A DNA stretch of 64,000 nt from Mesostigma viride (GCA_009746045.1 RPFO01002263.1:93501-157500); one strand, 5' to 3'; counted from the stretch's first letter, positions 12,066 to 22,778 are shown. The notes: generated by a model from the sequence alone, not told the origin. Numbers and translations: made by a program.

Positions 12066-12995
12066 CTAGCACATGTCCATGCCGAGTCTAATAATCACGA
12101 AAAGTCCACGGGTGGTGGCCCTGCCGCGCGCGGCCTGGGGCACGCCAGGTGAGGACATATATCGCCCAGGCTGGGCGGGTTTGGTGCCAACTAGTCTATC
12201 TGATGTGTCTACCTGATCTGTGCGGGCCAGGTGCCCGGCTAGGCCCAGGCGCCTGTGCCTAATAATGTGGGAAACATAGGGCAAATCAGCGTACAAATCC
12301 TCATTACTAACTAATGTGCAAACCAAAGGGCCTTGCGCAGCATCTTGGTGACGTTGCCGTCGAGTCGTTGCTCCAGCTCCTGCGTCAGTGTCCAGGTCTC
12401 GGCGCCGTAGATCAGGATCGTCAGAATGATGACCTTGAAGAGGTCACGCAGCGTGACTCACGCTTGACGATCCGGGGTAGGGCGGGGTTGCTCCACCAGC
12501 TCGGCGGTGGTCAAGTGGAGGTGCGCCCACGCCATCACCGATCCATGTCGTCAGGTCGTCCTCGCAGTCGGGAAGCCAACTGCCGAGCAGCTTGAAGCGG
12601 CCTGAAGTAGGGTAGGGGACCTCGGTGTCATCTAAGAGGCGGAGTGTGGGTGGGGGCCCTGCCATGCCGAGGGCCAGGGCCTCCGTTTTGGGGCTGATTT
12701 CTAGACCAACCGCCCGAGCCTCGAGCGCCAGGCAGTCCAGCCAAAGTTGGGCAGACTCCGCGGCTTCTCGATGAGCGTGACCGTTACTGGTTGCGGGTTG
12801 GCCTGCTTGGCTGCCCTAGCCTGGTGGACCGGCTCCGGCCGGTTCAGGGCGGCAGCCCGGGCCTCAAGCTGCTCCGGGATAAAGTAATCGTCCATGCTCA
12901 GTTGGGTATAGTTGTGCTCCCGAGTGGCATCTTTCCGCTGGCCGGTAGTCGCCGGCCTGGGCGCCTAGTCAGGTGGGCATCAAAGATTGGTGTCT
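12066..12995 (-). pseudogene. LINE ORF2 (reverse transcriptase C-terminal part), frame-broken
   Basis: Minus-strand frames in order contain TSGRFKLLGSWLPDCEDDL (about 12600), then LIYGAETWTLTQELEQRLDG with KMLRKALWF (about 12430-12327), then HRRLGLAGHLARTD (about 12250). These three blocks, in this order, are typical of the region after the polymerase core in non-LTR retrotransposons. At least two frameshifts separate them, and a stop follows ALWFAH. The upstream RT core is missing. It ends toward the (TTAA)n/(TGAA)n tails at 11479-11860. Confidence 0.65.
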
Positions 12996-13059
12996 AGATG
13001 CTAGTCGGTGCCTAAGCAAGGTACGGAAGCCAGTGCGCGCCGGGACGGTCAGAGAACCG

Positions 13060-13180
13060 TCGCCCTCGGTAGCACAGATCCGCTGAGTGCCGGTAGTCTC
13101 GGGTTAGAGGCTCGAGCATGCACTATCGGGTAGCCTACCGGTAGTCTCGGGTTAGAGGCTCGAGCATGCCTTATCGGTTA
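13060..13180. repeat. Short tandem duplication
   Basis: Two copies of CCGGTAGTCTCGGGTTAGAG with GCTCGAGCATGC, about 47 bp apart. Unknown role. Confidence 0.7.
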
Positions 13181-13199
13181 GCGCCGCGCCGCTGAGCTC

Positions 13200-13501
13200 C
13201 TTGCGGCCTGGCCAGCAGCAAGGGTTCAATAGCAATCAGTGGCGGCTGCGGGCTCAGCCTCCCACAATCGGTTCCCCAAACAACAAAAATCCCGTCTCCA
13301 TCGCCGGCGTGCTAGCCAGCGGTGAAGGGCATTCAACTGGTATCGTGGAGGTTCCGGCGGGCCTTCTGCACAGTGCAGTTTGTCCTCCTTGCGGTGGAAG
13401 TCCACCAAGACGGGGGCGGTGGGGCCGCCGAGCCGGCGTGCCGTTTTAATGACGACGCTTTGGGCCACGCCGAGCTTCCCCAGGAAGAGGTCGCCCCGGA
13501 G
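13200..13501 (-). pseudogene. LINE ORF1-like fragment interrupted by element 1
   Basis: On the minus strand a frame reads LRGDLFLGKLGVAQSVVIKT and then a PVLVDFHRKEDKLH segment, resembling the C-terminal part of LINE ORF1 RNA-binding proteins (a VLVxF...DK motif). It resumes on the far side of element 1 at 29306. Weak similarity judged by eye; it may belong to the same LINE as 12066-12995. Confidence 0.35.
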
Positions 13502-13506
13502 GTAGG

Positions 13507-14193
13507 AGTTAACGTTTTTATAAAACGCAATGTGTAGGATATGGTTGCAATGCAGCAATGTGTGAATATGGTTGGAAACGGAGCTTTGTTAAAATTGGAT
13601 AATGTTACAGCGCTCACACACTTGAGGCTTGTACACGAGGTTGCCAAGTCAAGGCAATACACGTGAGGCGGGCTCGCAAGAGATGCCCGATTGGCACTGG
13701 CCTATTCTTTATATACTTGTGCACTGTGCTTGCTAGTCCTGAGCAGCCTAGGAGGCCTGCTCAGTAATAACACTCCCGGTACAGTATTCACTACCTGTAC
13801 AGCGCCCAGTTCCTATACAGTAGGTTTGCTATACAGTACAGTGACCACAGAGCACAGTCCACAGTGACTATTGCATCTGCACCTAGGACCAAGCCTGCGG
13901 TACCAACAGTCCACAGGTTAAGGTTCCTATTTCCTGCGTACGACGTATTAATCCAATACCGTCGTAGGTTCAGCACCTAATTCCTGTCAGCCCAGGAATT
14001 ACTGTCGACCCCATATGTCGTCGGCAAATATTCACGTCCGACTTAGAAGAACAGCCGGCTCGCGCTCGCGCGCGACCGGGAAGTCGGAACGTCATAACTT
14101 TCTGGATACTTGTCGGAATGAACTCGTTCCGGTGCCGCTGGAATCGCAGAGAAATGCCGAATCAGGATCACGCCAATGCGCTTGGCGTTAACT
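13507..14193 (-). repeat. Element 1 3' LTR
   Basis: 687 bp, near-identical to 28613-29300 and to the reverse complement of 30407-31102. The termini are an 8-bp perfect inverted repeat, AGTTAACG/CGTTAACT, instead of TG...CA. A TATA-like TATATAAAG lies on the minus strand at about 13707-13716. Confidence 0.9.
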
Positions 14194-14946
14194 CCAATCC
14201 TTTCTTTTCTTGAGCTGTAGCAGCTCACACAAGTCTACATACAAACACACACAATGGGTACTGGATATCCTCCCCGACTACAAGTCACAACCCGCTGGGC
14301 ATGACAGTCAGCTTGGATTCCTTATCATATGTACATAGCACCCATACTGGTTCAGGAGCACAAACAAATTACAATGAGTCCCTATCCCTTCACGGGAGGC
14401 TCGTTGTGTTACCCATGTACAAGAGGTTGGCCAACTGTGGCAGCCCATAGGTGTTCAGCTAAGAACTTGAGAAGTATGTACAACCTTCAGGACCTTAGGC
14501 GAAACCCCACAGATCACCCACAACAGCTCATCAGAAAACATTGCTGACCCCCAGACGGGAGTCGGCGCCGGTCTGCTGCCCCTTATCGAACCAGACACAA
14601 CATCTACACGAAGCACATGCAAACACAAGCTCCTATACTCGTTCCAACCGTGGAAAATCAGGGGACCTGTCGCCACCTCACCAGCATGGTGGATGGGTCA
14701 GCCAGTCCGTGAAACTCCGCCTTAAGACGGCACCATGCAGGGAATCGAACCCCGCCCACAAACCATGCCAGATCTGGGGAAACCTCAGACTGAGATGAAA
14801 ACCCCAGATAGACATCTCTCCATCAGAGACAATGTCAGACATTCCCACACCAGAGACATGTCTCACCCCTCAAGGTGTGCTCAGGATTATGTACAATCAA
14901 GCTCCCAGCCTGATATCCAGAGACTTAAGTACCCAGCTCTCAGCTT
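14194..14946 (-). other. Element 1 3' untranslated region
   Basis: About 750 bp between the RNase H stop and the 3' LTR. I see no domain or convincing ORF. It includes a GAGGGGTGAGACATG purine-rich stretch but no clear polypurine tract directly next to the LTR. Confidence 0.5.
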
Positions 14947-15400
14947 TTAGACAGATAGACCGACTTGACAGTCAGCATTCATGAGCTTCCTCAGTACATT
15001 GTACTGGGCTGGGGCCTTGTGTGGCAGCTTTGTCAATGCATCAGCAGGGTTCTCCTCGCCAGGGATATGCTTCAAGTCAACCAAACTGGCCAACTCCTTC
15101 AGCAACAAATAATCCAGGTCCCGGCTTCTGGCCAGCTGCTTGTGAACAAACTGGACCATACCCATGCTGTCTGTTAGCAAGAACGTCTCCATCTGCAAGG
15201 TCCAAGGGGTAACTGAAGCCAGCTCCAGCATTAACTCCTTTATGTACAGGCTGGACTGGATCCCCTCGCATATGGCCCTGCATTCTGCCACATCTGAACT
15301 GATACAGACCCTCTTCTGCAGTCTGCTGTACCATGCAGCTGAACAAACTTGCCCTGCTCTGATAAAAAGCAAACAGAGCAGCAGATCTCCCCCTGACCTT
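14947..15400 (-). pseudogene. Element 1 RNase H
   Basis: The shifted frame gives AAWYSRLQKRVCISSDVAEC, FLLTDSMGMVQFV and EENPADALTKLP, the Glu, Asp and Asp blocks of Ty1/copia RNase H. The preceding VDSSMDAR block is in the RT frame, so one frameshift splits the domain. It stops at 14947. Confidence 0.8.
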
Positions 15401-16851
15401 GGTAACCTGGCGAGCATCCATGGAACTGTCAACAAAGATCTCCAAGGTGATAGGCTGGGTAAAGTCAATCCCAGACAAAATCAGATCAGGGGTACTCTCC
15501 ACCAACCGGGCTATGACTCGAGGCTTCTCATCCTCAAGCACCTCATCAGGCATTCTGCTATGGACCATCAAAGACGGACCACAGATGCTGGCAAACCAGG
15601 CCCACATGCCTCTCAACTCAGGTCCTGCAGCCTGGGTGATCTTCTCTGGCAAGGCCTTCACAATGGTCTGTTTATAATCTCCTCCAGCCTGAAGCCTGAT
15701 ACTCCACTCCCCATCCCTCCTGAACAGGGTAGCCTGCATTCCACAGAACACTACAGGCTTGTTGGGCTCCTGCCACAGCTCCTTGCCCAGTGAAAACTTG
15801 CCACTGATGACAGGAATAAACTTCTTCAGCCAGGTCGTGGGGGCTAGCAAATGCAGATCATCTCCATGCAAACTAGCATACACTGGCAGACCCTCCCATT
15901 GGGCCAGCAGCAAACAGGGATCAACTGAAGACACTCTCAAGCCACACTCACTGATCAGAGCTTCCTGCAGCGTGAGTCTCCAGATGATTGGGCTCGACCT
16001 GAGTCCTTCCAGGCCCTTCAGAATAACCAGGAATTGTTGATGCAGCTCCAGCTTCCAGATGGCAGGCACCTCAACACAGTAAGGCTCATCCTGCTTCCAC
16101 ACCCTCCTGGCCACTTCTGGATCAGATTTTAAAAATGCCCTCTTGAAGTCCAGCAGCACTGATGACATAGCTGCTCCCCTGTTCAGCAACCCCACGTAGA
16201 GACATAGCAAAATTCTCCATGTGTCGTGTAGCATCCCTGGCGTGTACAGCTCCTCTCCTGGCAGACTCCCCGTGCCGTGATATTCATTCAGGACAGGCCT
16301 GACATGGGGCACTGATACCTCATCCACAACCTTCCTCTTCAGCACAAATCTCAAAGCAAGCTTCCTTGATGCTGGGGGACGTCTGTCTGTTGGTGCAGCA
16401 CACTCAAACTGCAACCACTCCTCCAATGCCTTGGAGAAGGCGAGCTTCCAAGCCTCAAACAAAGTAGGCGAGCTCATCTCTTGGACTAGCTGGTCATATG
16501 TCAAAGGAGAGTGTGCAGCAAGGCTCCTGTGAGTTATGCCAATACTGCTGGGGTGCAACACAGCTGGAATCACCAAACTGGCTGCTGGGGGCACCTCCCC
16601 TTCATCCCATTTTACACCCTTGACCGGCTTGACCCTGCACCTGATTGGAAATGTTGTCCTGAAATTTTCTAGGGGAATCATCCCCCAGCTATCTCTTTTC
16701 AGAGCTGTAGCTCTGATAGAAATCCCAGGATTGCCCAGAAAATTCTGACCCAAAATCACAGGGCCATCATAGTCCTCTAGGACAAGGAAGGTCACATCCA
16801 CACCCATGACAGGGGCAGTAACCTCTCCCAACACCCTTAGATGCGTCCTAC
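15077..16851 (-). pseudogene. Element 1 protease C-terminal half and reverse transcriptase
   Basis: The open frame starts inside the inner LTR at 16954, but true element-1 sequence resumes at 16851. It reads GVDVTFLVLEDYDGPVILGQ, the second half of a retropepsin-like fold with its ILG motif. A linker follows, then a Ty1/copia-type RT: RKLALRFVLKRK, LLDFKRAFLKSDPE (first catalytic Asp), KGLEGLRSSPIIW, SVDPCLL and SLHGDDLHLL at about 15868-15842. The usual YVDD is HGDD here. The RT frame runs into RNase H (VDSSMDAR), then shifts at about 15340. Polymerase for the retroelement cDNA in intact relatives. Confidence 0.85.
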
Positions 16852-17373
16852 AGTTAATGCACTCGTGCAAATGGATGCGAACGTGTGTTGGATTATGCAA
16901 TGGCTGGCATAATATCAACCCATGCAAGCTTGCCAAGCTGGATTGCATGGGCACGTAGGTTAGGGTAACCTAGCTATCCTGTACTAGTGCTAACCAATGA
17001 GGTGCTGGCTCCATCCAGCTAGATCTACTCCAGCTAGGACTGATACGATGCCCACAGGCAACGACTGCCTAACAGCACTACGTGGACGGTCCTGGACCTC
17101 CCCTAGGACCTCCGTACAGGACTAGCACTGCAACCACCTTGTGGTCTGCATCACAGCTCATAAACCCTACCACGTGAATACCCACGTGCGTGTGCACTAC
17201 ATATCTCAGTGCTAATATCTAGCACCCACGTGCCCATCATGGCACGTGCGGATCTAAATCCTAGTAGAGATATGTCCAGTGTACTACACTACCGTCCATG
17301 TCCGTATCCCACTTGGGAGACGGGGACAACGCCACGTGTACTGATAGTCTAGGCCTGAAGCCCTAGAATAACT
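16852..17373 (-). repeat. Inner element 3' LTR
   Basis: 522 bp, AGTTAATGC...AGAATAACT on the plus strand. The upstream sequence on the minus strand (AAAGAAAAGTAATAATGGG) is purine-rich and may serve as polypurine tract. Confidence 0.92.
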
Positions 17374-17713
17374 CCCATTATTACTTTTCTTTGGGGAGTG
17401 AGGGGAAGACTCTTCCCACAACCCACTCATATGCCAACCACTACTGATAAGCAAGGTTCCCACAGGGACAACCAGGACACTGAAAGAGATGCATTTATAA
17501 AAGCGCCCATAGCTCCTCCGTGTTGGATACAACATCCCACTGGTTGGGTGCCTGTGTTGGGAAAAACCATTGCCAGAAAAATATGACCACACGTTTTATT
17601 GACAAAGAACAAGCCATCAATAAAGGAGGACCCTTCTGACCTCAAGCTTTAATGACGCAAAGAGAGTCTTACGGGTGGGACACTTCAGACCCTGCCACCC
17701 CATGACCACCCTC

Positions 17714-18268
17714 CTATCTGGTGCTAATAGCCCTAGGCTGAGGCACTTCACCCTCTGCCATTGTATATGGGTTCATCAGCGTGTATAGGACTCTGTACTG
17801 AGGCCCTGCAGCCTGTGGCACTTTTGTGAGTGCATCTGCTGCATTGTCAGGGTCTCGGATGTGAGTCTTGGACTCCAGATAGGTACACTCCTGCTTGAGG
17901 ACAATCCAGTCCAAATCGGTGTGCACAGCCAAGGGGTTGTCCAGGAAAGAGAGAAGGGATTGACTGTCAGTCAGCAGATGGGATTTGACACCAGCATAAC
18001 TACCAGCCTGATGCTGCAACCACACCAGCAGATGGTTCAAGTACCTGGCATGTAACACAGCAGATACCACAGCACGGCATTCAGCTACATTGCTGCTGAC
18101 TGCCTTGCGCTTGTGGAGTCTGCTGAACCAGGAAACCAAAGACTGCTTGCCAGTGGGGTTAGACAACATAAAGAGACCTGCCTCTCTGGCTTGTACCTTA
18201 GTGACTACCCGTGACTCCATGGAACTGTCCATCATGCATGTGATGTGGATGGGTTGGAACAGATCCAA
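17714..18268 (-). CDS. Inner element RNase H
   Basis: 184 codons with CMMDSSMESR, SSNVAECRAVV, HLLTDSQSLLSFL and DNAADALTKVP, the four acidic blocks of Ty1/copia RNase H. The frame starts about 55 bp below the RT stop, so it would belong to the polyprotein if the intervening frameshift were absent. The 3' UTR (17374-17713) carries nothing recognisable. Confidence 0.8.
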   Translation of the reverse strand: MDLFQPIHITCMMDSSMESRVVTKVQAREAGLFMLSNPTGKQSLVSWFSRLHKRKAVSSNVAECRAVVSAVLHARYLNHLLVWLQHQAGSYAGVKSHLLTDSQSLLSFLDNPLAVHTDLDWIVLKQECTYLESKTHIRDPDNAADALTKVPQAAGPQYRVLYTLMNPYTMAEGEVPQPRAISTR

Positions 18269-18323
18269 GCATGAAGAATAAGGGGAGGGCCATCATGTAA
18301 CACCTGTTTAATAGCCCTAGACC

Positions 18324-18887
18324 CTACCTCCATGAGGACATCATCATCCACTCTGCTGACCACGCCAGATGAGGAGCACAAGTGGCACACAGCCAACCTA
18401 GCTTACCCCTAATAGTGGGACAGAGATCAGGAGTGATGTCAGAGGGAAGAACATCTTTGCAAGACATGACATACTCAGGGGATGCTTTGAGAGAACACAC
18501 CCACTCCTTCTGCTCCTTAAACAGGTTCAGAATGATGCCACAGAACTTGACAGGATCTTTCCCCAGCTCCAGCTGCTTGCCTAATTCAAAGCTAGCAGAC
18601 ACTTGAGCAATGAAATCCTCCACAGCTGCCCTGGGACCAGTAATGAGCTGATCATCCCCATGCCACACAAACATCATCATACCAGCAGGATGAGGGATGG
18701 TGAAGAAACAAGGGTCAATATCATCATACTGGGCCCCCAGCTTCAGGAAGACCTCTTGGGCAGACAGCCTAAAAATTTTAGGTGCTGACTGAAGCCCTTC
18801 TACCCCCAAGTTAGGCCTTAATGAGGTTCCTTGATGTCCCCAGACCAGACTTTGGGAGTGTTTACCACATAGACTTGACCCCTCCAC
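18324..18887 (-). pseudogene. Inner element RT C-terminal half
   Basis: A shifted frame gives VEGLQSAPKIF (RT motif usually YGLKQSPRxW), DIDPCFF and MFVWHGDDQLITG, the active-site block with HGDD in place of YVDD. PVKFCGIILNLF and an RT thumb-like part follow, then a stop at 18324. The overlap of 70 bases with the 850-codon frame marks a one- or two-base frameshift at about 18820-18880. Confidence 0.8.
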
Positions 18888-21370
18888 ACCTTTTGGGCTA
18901 TGTCAGGGTTGCCTTTAAGGAAGGCTCGTTTAATGTCAGTGGCTTTACACACGTAGTCCTTACCAGCATTCAGATGGTGAAGGAAAGTGGCCAACAGGAC
19001 CTTAAGAGACGTCTGCTGAATACCAGGGGTATACAGTTCAGCCTCTGTTAGCTCAGTGGAGCCCCTGAACTCCGTGACACAAGGTCTGGCATGAAAAATG
19101 GGAGGTGTCCCATCTGCCTGGGGTTTATGCTTGCAGACAAACTTCAGTCTGAGCTTTCTGGCCCCTTGTGGCAGTGCCTCAATCGGTGTTACAGGTGGTA
19201 CCTGGGACTTGCTACGTGGATCAGGACAAACCCATTCCTCTCTAGCCCTGTTAAAGGCTTCCATCCATTTCAGAAAACCAATCTGCGTTTGACAGTCTTT
19301 GACCACATCATCATAGGACAAGGGAGACATGGACGCTATGTCCCATCTACCAAGCCCAAACGCAGAGGGGTGTAGCTTCTGAGAATGAATGAGGGAATCA
19401 ACACAGGGTTCCTGACCTGGGAGGTATTTTATGTTGACAGCATTGATGGCTGCTTCCAGGCCATCACTGATCTGTGTTAAAGGAATTTTAAAATGGTCCA
19501 GGGTGACCTGCCCCACCCCAGTCACACTCAACCTCCCAGCTGAGATGACTACTCCAGGGTATGAGACAAATGGTTCCCCCAGCAGTGCATTCCCCTTGTA
19601 GCCCTCTACTACCTGGAAGGGAGTGGGCACACCCAGAATGGGAATTAGCACTTGGCCTTTGACTGCCATTTTTGTTTTGCCTGAAAAATCTGACACTCTA
19701 GCCCAGGGCGAGCGTTGCAGACTTAGGCCAGATACAGCTTGTGCACTGATGATGCTCACCTGTGCCTGTGTGTCTACTGCCAGAATACTGGGATCCTGGT
19801 TAGATTCACCCACAGCATTGACTTGTGCTGCACCTGCTGCCATTTGTGCCTTGGCAGTGTGTGCTCTATGTAGAGCTTTTAGAGCCTCAGCAAATTTATT
19901 CCTGGGGACAACAGGATCTGCTGCTTCGTGTGGCTGTTCCTGAGATGAGGGAGGAGCGACCTGCTGCTCATCCAGTGCACGTTCCTCCTGCCCAGTTGGA
20001 CCAGTGGGCTGTGGTGGGGCTGCACCACTGAGGAACACAGGAGCGTCTATGGTTGTGTTGCTTGCATCAGCTATGTCCCTGGCCAGTTCACTGGGTGAGA
20101 CCAACCCACCAGACTGAGGCTCTGAATCCATGTCCAAGAATTCTACCCCTGACACGTCTGCCAAAGGAGGGTAATAAAGCTTCAGTCTATGCTTGCCAAC
20201 CATTCGCTCTCTGTGATGCTGAATAGTCACCGTGTCACCTGTTTCTGACAACCTGATGATTTCAGCTGGACCATGCCATCTACCAGAGTGGGCTTTGTTC
20301 CCTTCCCCCTCCCTATAGTAGAGTACCTGATCCCCCACTTCAAACACAGGCCTGGCATTACTTTTATCCTTTTTTGCCAGCAACTTGGCCAAGTGTTGCC
20401 TTTGCGTGTTGTAGTGGTCTAGTACCTCCTGAGAGTAGCTACCTGATTGCAGGCCAATTGATGTGATTTCACCAAAAGGAGAAGACATGAGGGGTTTGGT
20501 GTTCAGAGTTCTGCACACCTCAGCTGCCCACGCTGTCCTATCAGCATAGCTCCCAGACTCTGCTGTCCTGGACTCATTTTTCTTTATGAGGTCCCTGATA
20601 GCACGCATGGTACGTTCAATCATCCCCTGGCGTTCATGATCTTGAGCCCCAGCAATGTCTATCTTGGGCAGATCAGGATAATCTTGTATCCACGTGAACT
20701 GCTGATCCAGCATTAGTTTTTCCTGAGGATGATACCGTGCTAGTGCAATCAGCAGGGCTCTGTGCAGTTGTTCATTGGCCATGCCTGGCAAGGGTTCTAT
20801 CACCACAAACCTAGACCAGGCATCTTTTAGGACCAAGTAATACACCGTGTCCTTCACCAGGTGTATCACATCCCCTACTAGCTTTCCTCTAGCCAGTGGT
20901 GGGGTGGCCACATGCCATCTCTTGGGTTTAGGTGCATGCAGTTGGCACGCTTCACAGTGCTTCCTGACATGCCTGCACATCTGTTCCAGGTCACGGCCAT
21001 CAATTTTATTGGCCAGCCTTTCTGCCACTGCCTCATGCCCCATTGCCTTGTGTAGCTGCTGGGCTAACCTGGCATAGGATATAACCTTATCTGCTGCTGC
21101 ATCTAAGGAGGCTATAGTGGGATCTTGGGCCACCTGTGCTAACGTCATGTCATAAGCCAGGTCCCAATCCACGTCCTCACTGTCAGGCAATACAGAGCAA
21201 ATAGAGGGTACACGGCCATTAAGAAACCAGGGTACAGGAGACTTACAGTCGTCCTGAGTGCTGGCTTGTTTTGGGGTGCGCCCCGTCGAGGCTCCCTTCC
21301 TGGGCTTGTTGCAGCGTCCCCCTGCAGGTAACGGGTGGCGGGGCTCCCAGCAACCTGGGCACACATCCAC
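18818..21370 (-). CDS. Inner element pol: integrase, protease-like, RT N-terminal half
   Basis: 850 codons. Integrase zinc domain: H107-x4-H112 and C139-x2-C142. Catalytic core: D167, D222 (LMLDQQFTW) and E252 (HERQGMIER), with 29 residues between the last two. A C-terminal module follows at about 345-402 (GDQVLYY, RWHGPAEIIRL, HRLKLYYPPL), GPY/F-like. A linker is followed by ILAVDTQAQVSIIS (D533), DFSGKTKMAVKGQV and NALLGEPF, a retropepsin-like domain at about 530-625. RT begins at about 735 (KLRLKFVCKHK), with D812 in ATDIKRAFLKGN. The frame ends at 18818, with RT continuing in another frame. The start at 21370 is arbitrary: the frame is open upstream into the gag zinc knuckle. Confidence 0.85.
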   Translation of the reverse strand: MDVCPGCWEPRHPLPAGGRCNKPRKGASTGRTPKQASTQDDCKSPVPWFLNGRVPSICSVLPDSEDVDWDLAYDMTLAQVAQDPTIASLDAAADKVISYARLAQQLHKAMGHEAVAERLANKIDGRDLEQMCRHVRKHCEACQLHAPKPKRWHVATPPLARGKLVGDVIHLVKDTVYYLVLKDAWSRFVVIEPLPGMANEQLHRALLIALARYHPQEKLMLDQQFTWIQDYPDLPKIDIAGAQDHERQGMIERTMRAIRDLIKKNESRTAESGSYADRTAWAAEVCRTLNTKPLMSSPFGEITSIGLQSGSYSQEVLDHYNTQRQHLAKLLAKKDKSNARPVFEVGDQVLYYREGEGNKAHSGRWHGPAEIIRLSETGDTVTIQHHRERMVGKHRLKLYYPPLADVSGVEFLDMDSEPQSGGLVSPSELARDIADASNTTIDAPVFLSGAAPPQPTGPTGQEERALDEQQVAPPSSQEQPHEAADPVVPRNKFAEALKALHRAHTAKAQMAAGAAQVNAVGESNQDPSILAVDTQAQVSIISAQAVSGLSLQRSPWARVSDFSGKTKMAVKGQVLIPILGVPTPFQVVEGYKGNALLGEPFVSYPGVVISAGRLSVTGVGQVTLDHFKIPLTQISDGLEAAINAVNIKYLPGQEPCVDSLIHSQKLHPSAFGLGRWDIASMSPLSYDDVVKDCQTQIGFLKWMEAFNRAREEWVCPDPRSKSQVPPVTPIEALPQGARKLRLKFVCKHKPQADGTPPIFHARPCVTEFRGSTELTEAELYTPGIQQTSLKVLLATFLHHLNAGKDYVCKATDIKRAFLKGNPDIAQKVWRGQVYVVNTPKVWSGDIKEPH

Positions 21371-21375
21371 ATCAG

Positions 21376-22711
21376 ATCCAAGTTCGGGTTTGCCCTTCCA
21401 GCAATCATCCCTCTCATGCCCCTTGCATGAGCACCTGGTGCAGTACAGGGTGGAGTCGTGAGGCTTACCTTTTTGACTAGGCCCCTGAGAGGGCCCTGCC
21501 TTACTGCCTGTGTTCCCCTTTCCCCCCTTGTCTGATTTCCCTGCTGCTTGGATGACCCCCCTGCCTTCTTACCTTGCTGGGGACCCTTGAACACCGCCTT
21601 GACCTGAGCTACCACCTCCTTGATGAGCTTCTTCCTGCTAGGCCCTGCACCGTCCTGACTACCCCCCCCTTGGACTTTGTTAACCTTGGGTTCCTTGACA
21701 GTGGAGAAGGGTTCTAGGCTCTGCTGAATGAACAACATGGCCCCCCTAAAATCATCCCACTTGTCTTTAAGGCCAGCCAGCAGAACTGCATTGGTGTTCT
21801 TGTCTAACTCGGCTTTGGTGAGCCACTGATGGATCAGGTACTTAGAGTTGAGCTTCTTCAACTCTCGTCCCTGTCTATGTACAGGACATACTGTTTGTTG
21901 TCCGTACGTAGTCAGACTTGTTGACTTTGTATGAAGCCAACCATGTGAACCCCTTGAGAGCCTGCAGGTGTTCCCCCTTGGTCAACAGCCCTTTTAGGTC
22001 TGCTATGAATTCTGTGAAGATTTGCACCTCATCTGCCCCAGGCGTGCTTGCCCTCCTCTCATACATCTGCACCATTTGTTTTATGCTAGGTGCAGATTGG
22101 TGGATCGTGTTAGACACCCTAAGAGCAGGAAACCAATCACGGATATTATCATGGGACCATGAGTGTTCTATCTTGAAAAGAAACTCAAGTGCATCCTCCT
22201 GCACAAATCCCTCAGCTAGACCTGGGAAGGTAATCCTATCTTCCCTACGGGATGCATCAAACCTGGGTCGCTGTGGTACAGCGACAGTCGCTTGTGGTTG
22301 AGGTTGCTGCTGCTGCTGCTGCTGCTGCGGTTGCTGTTGCTGTTGCTGCCGCGGCTGCTGCTGCTGCTGCTGCTGTTGCTGATGCTGTGGCTGCTGCTGC
22401 TGCTGCTGGGTTGTCGCTCCAGCGTTGCTGCCGCCCGCCATACCCCCGGTGCTTGCTGGTGCCCCTCCCCCTGGTGCTCCCCCGTCCTTCCCCTCGTCAC
22501 CATCCTCCTCTGGATGCGACCGCTGGGGCGTAGACGATGGTCCACACCCCTCCTGCCACTTTCCTTGGCGGACCCGCTTGGCGGCCCTCAGCAGTTGCTC
22601 GATTGCCTCTGCTGCCCGCGCCCGCTTGGTCGGGTTGGCCTCCGCTGCGTCCAGCTCCTGGTGGAGTAGTGCAGCGATGCGGTCCAGCTCCAGGTCCGTG
22701 TCGGTCTGCAT
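21376..22711 (-). pseudogene. Inner element gag with polyglutamine tract and CCHC knuckle
   Basis: Starts MQTDTDLELDRIAALLHQEL. A Q-rich tract (about residues 100-145, CAG/CAA repeats at 22300-22410) precedes a helical capsid-like region (FPGLAEGFVQEDALEFLFKI). The frame ends at 21875 and resumes in another frame at about 21861 (KYLIHQWLTKAELDKNTNAV). It shifts again near the G-run at about 21550 into the frame holding LYCTRCSCKGHERDDC (C-x2-C-x4-H-x4-C, about 21445-21400). That frame is continuous with pol, so gag and pol may form one polyprotein. Two frameshifts are seen. Confidence 0.7.
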
Positions 22712-22778
22712 GGTGTGTTTGGGTGTGGGGGTGGGGGGTGGGGTGTGTCTGCGCCAGCGCGAACACGCTCACGCGCGT

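Noticed and set aside
19623-21077. Plus-strand ORFs across the inner-element pol
   Set aside because: Antisense to the clearly coding integrase-protease frame on the minus strand.
22252-22669. Poly-alanine or poly-leucine ORFs on the plus strand
   Set aside because: Antisense shadows of the CAG/CTG polyglutamine tract in the inner-element gag.
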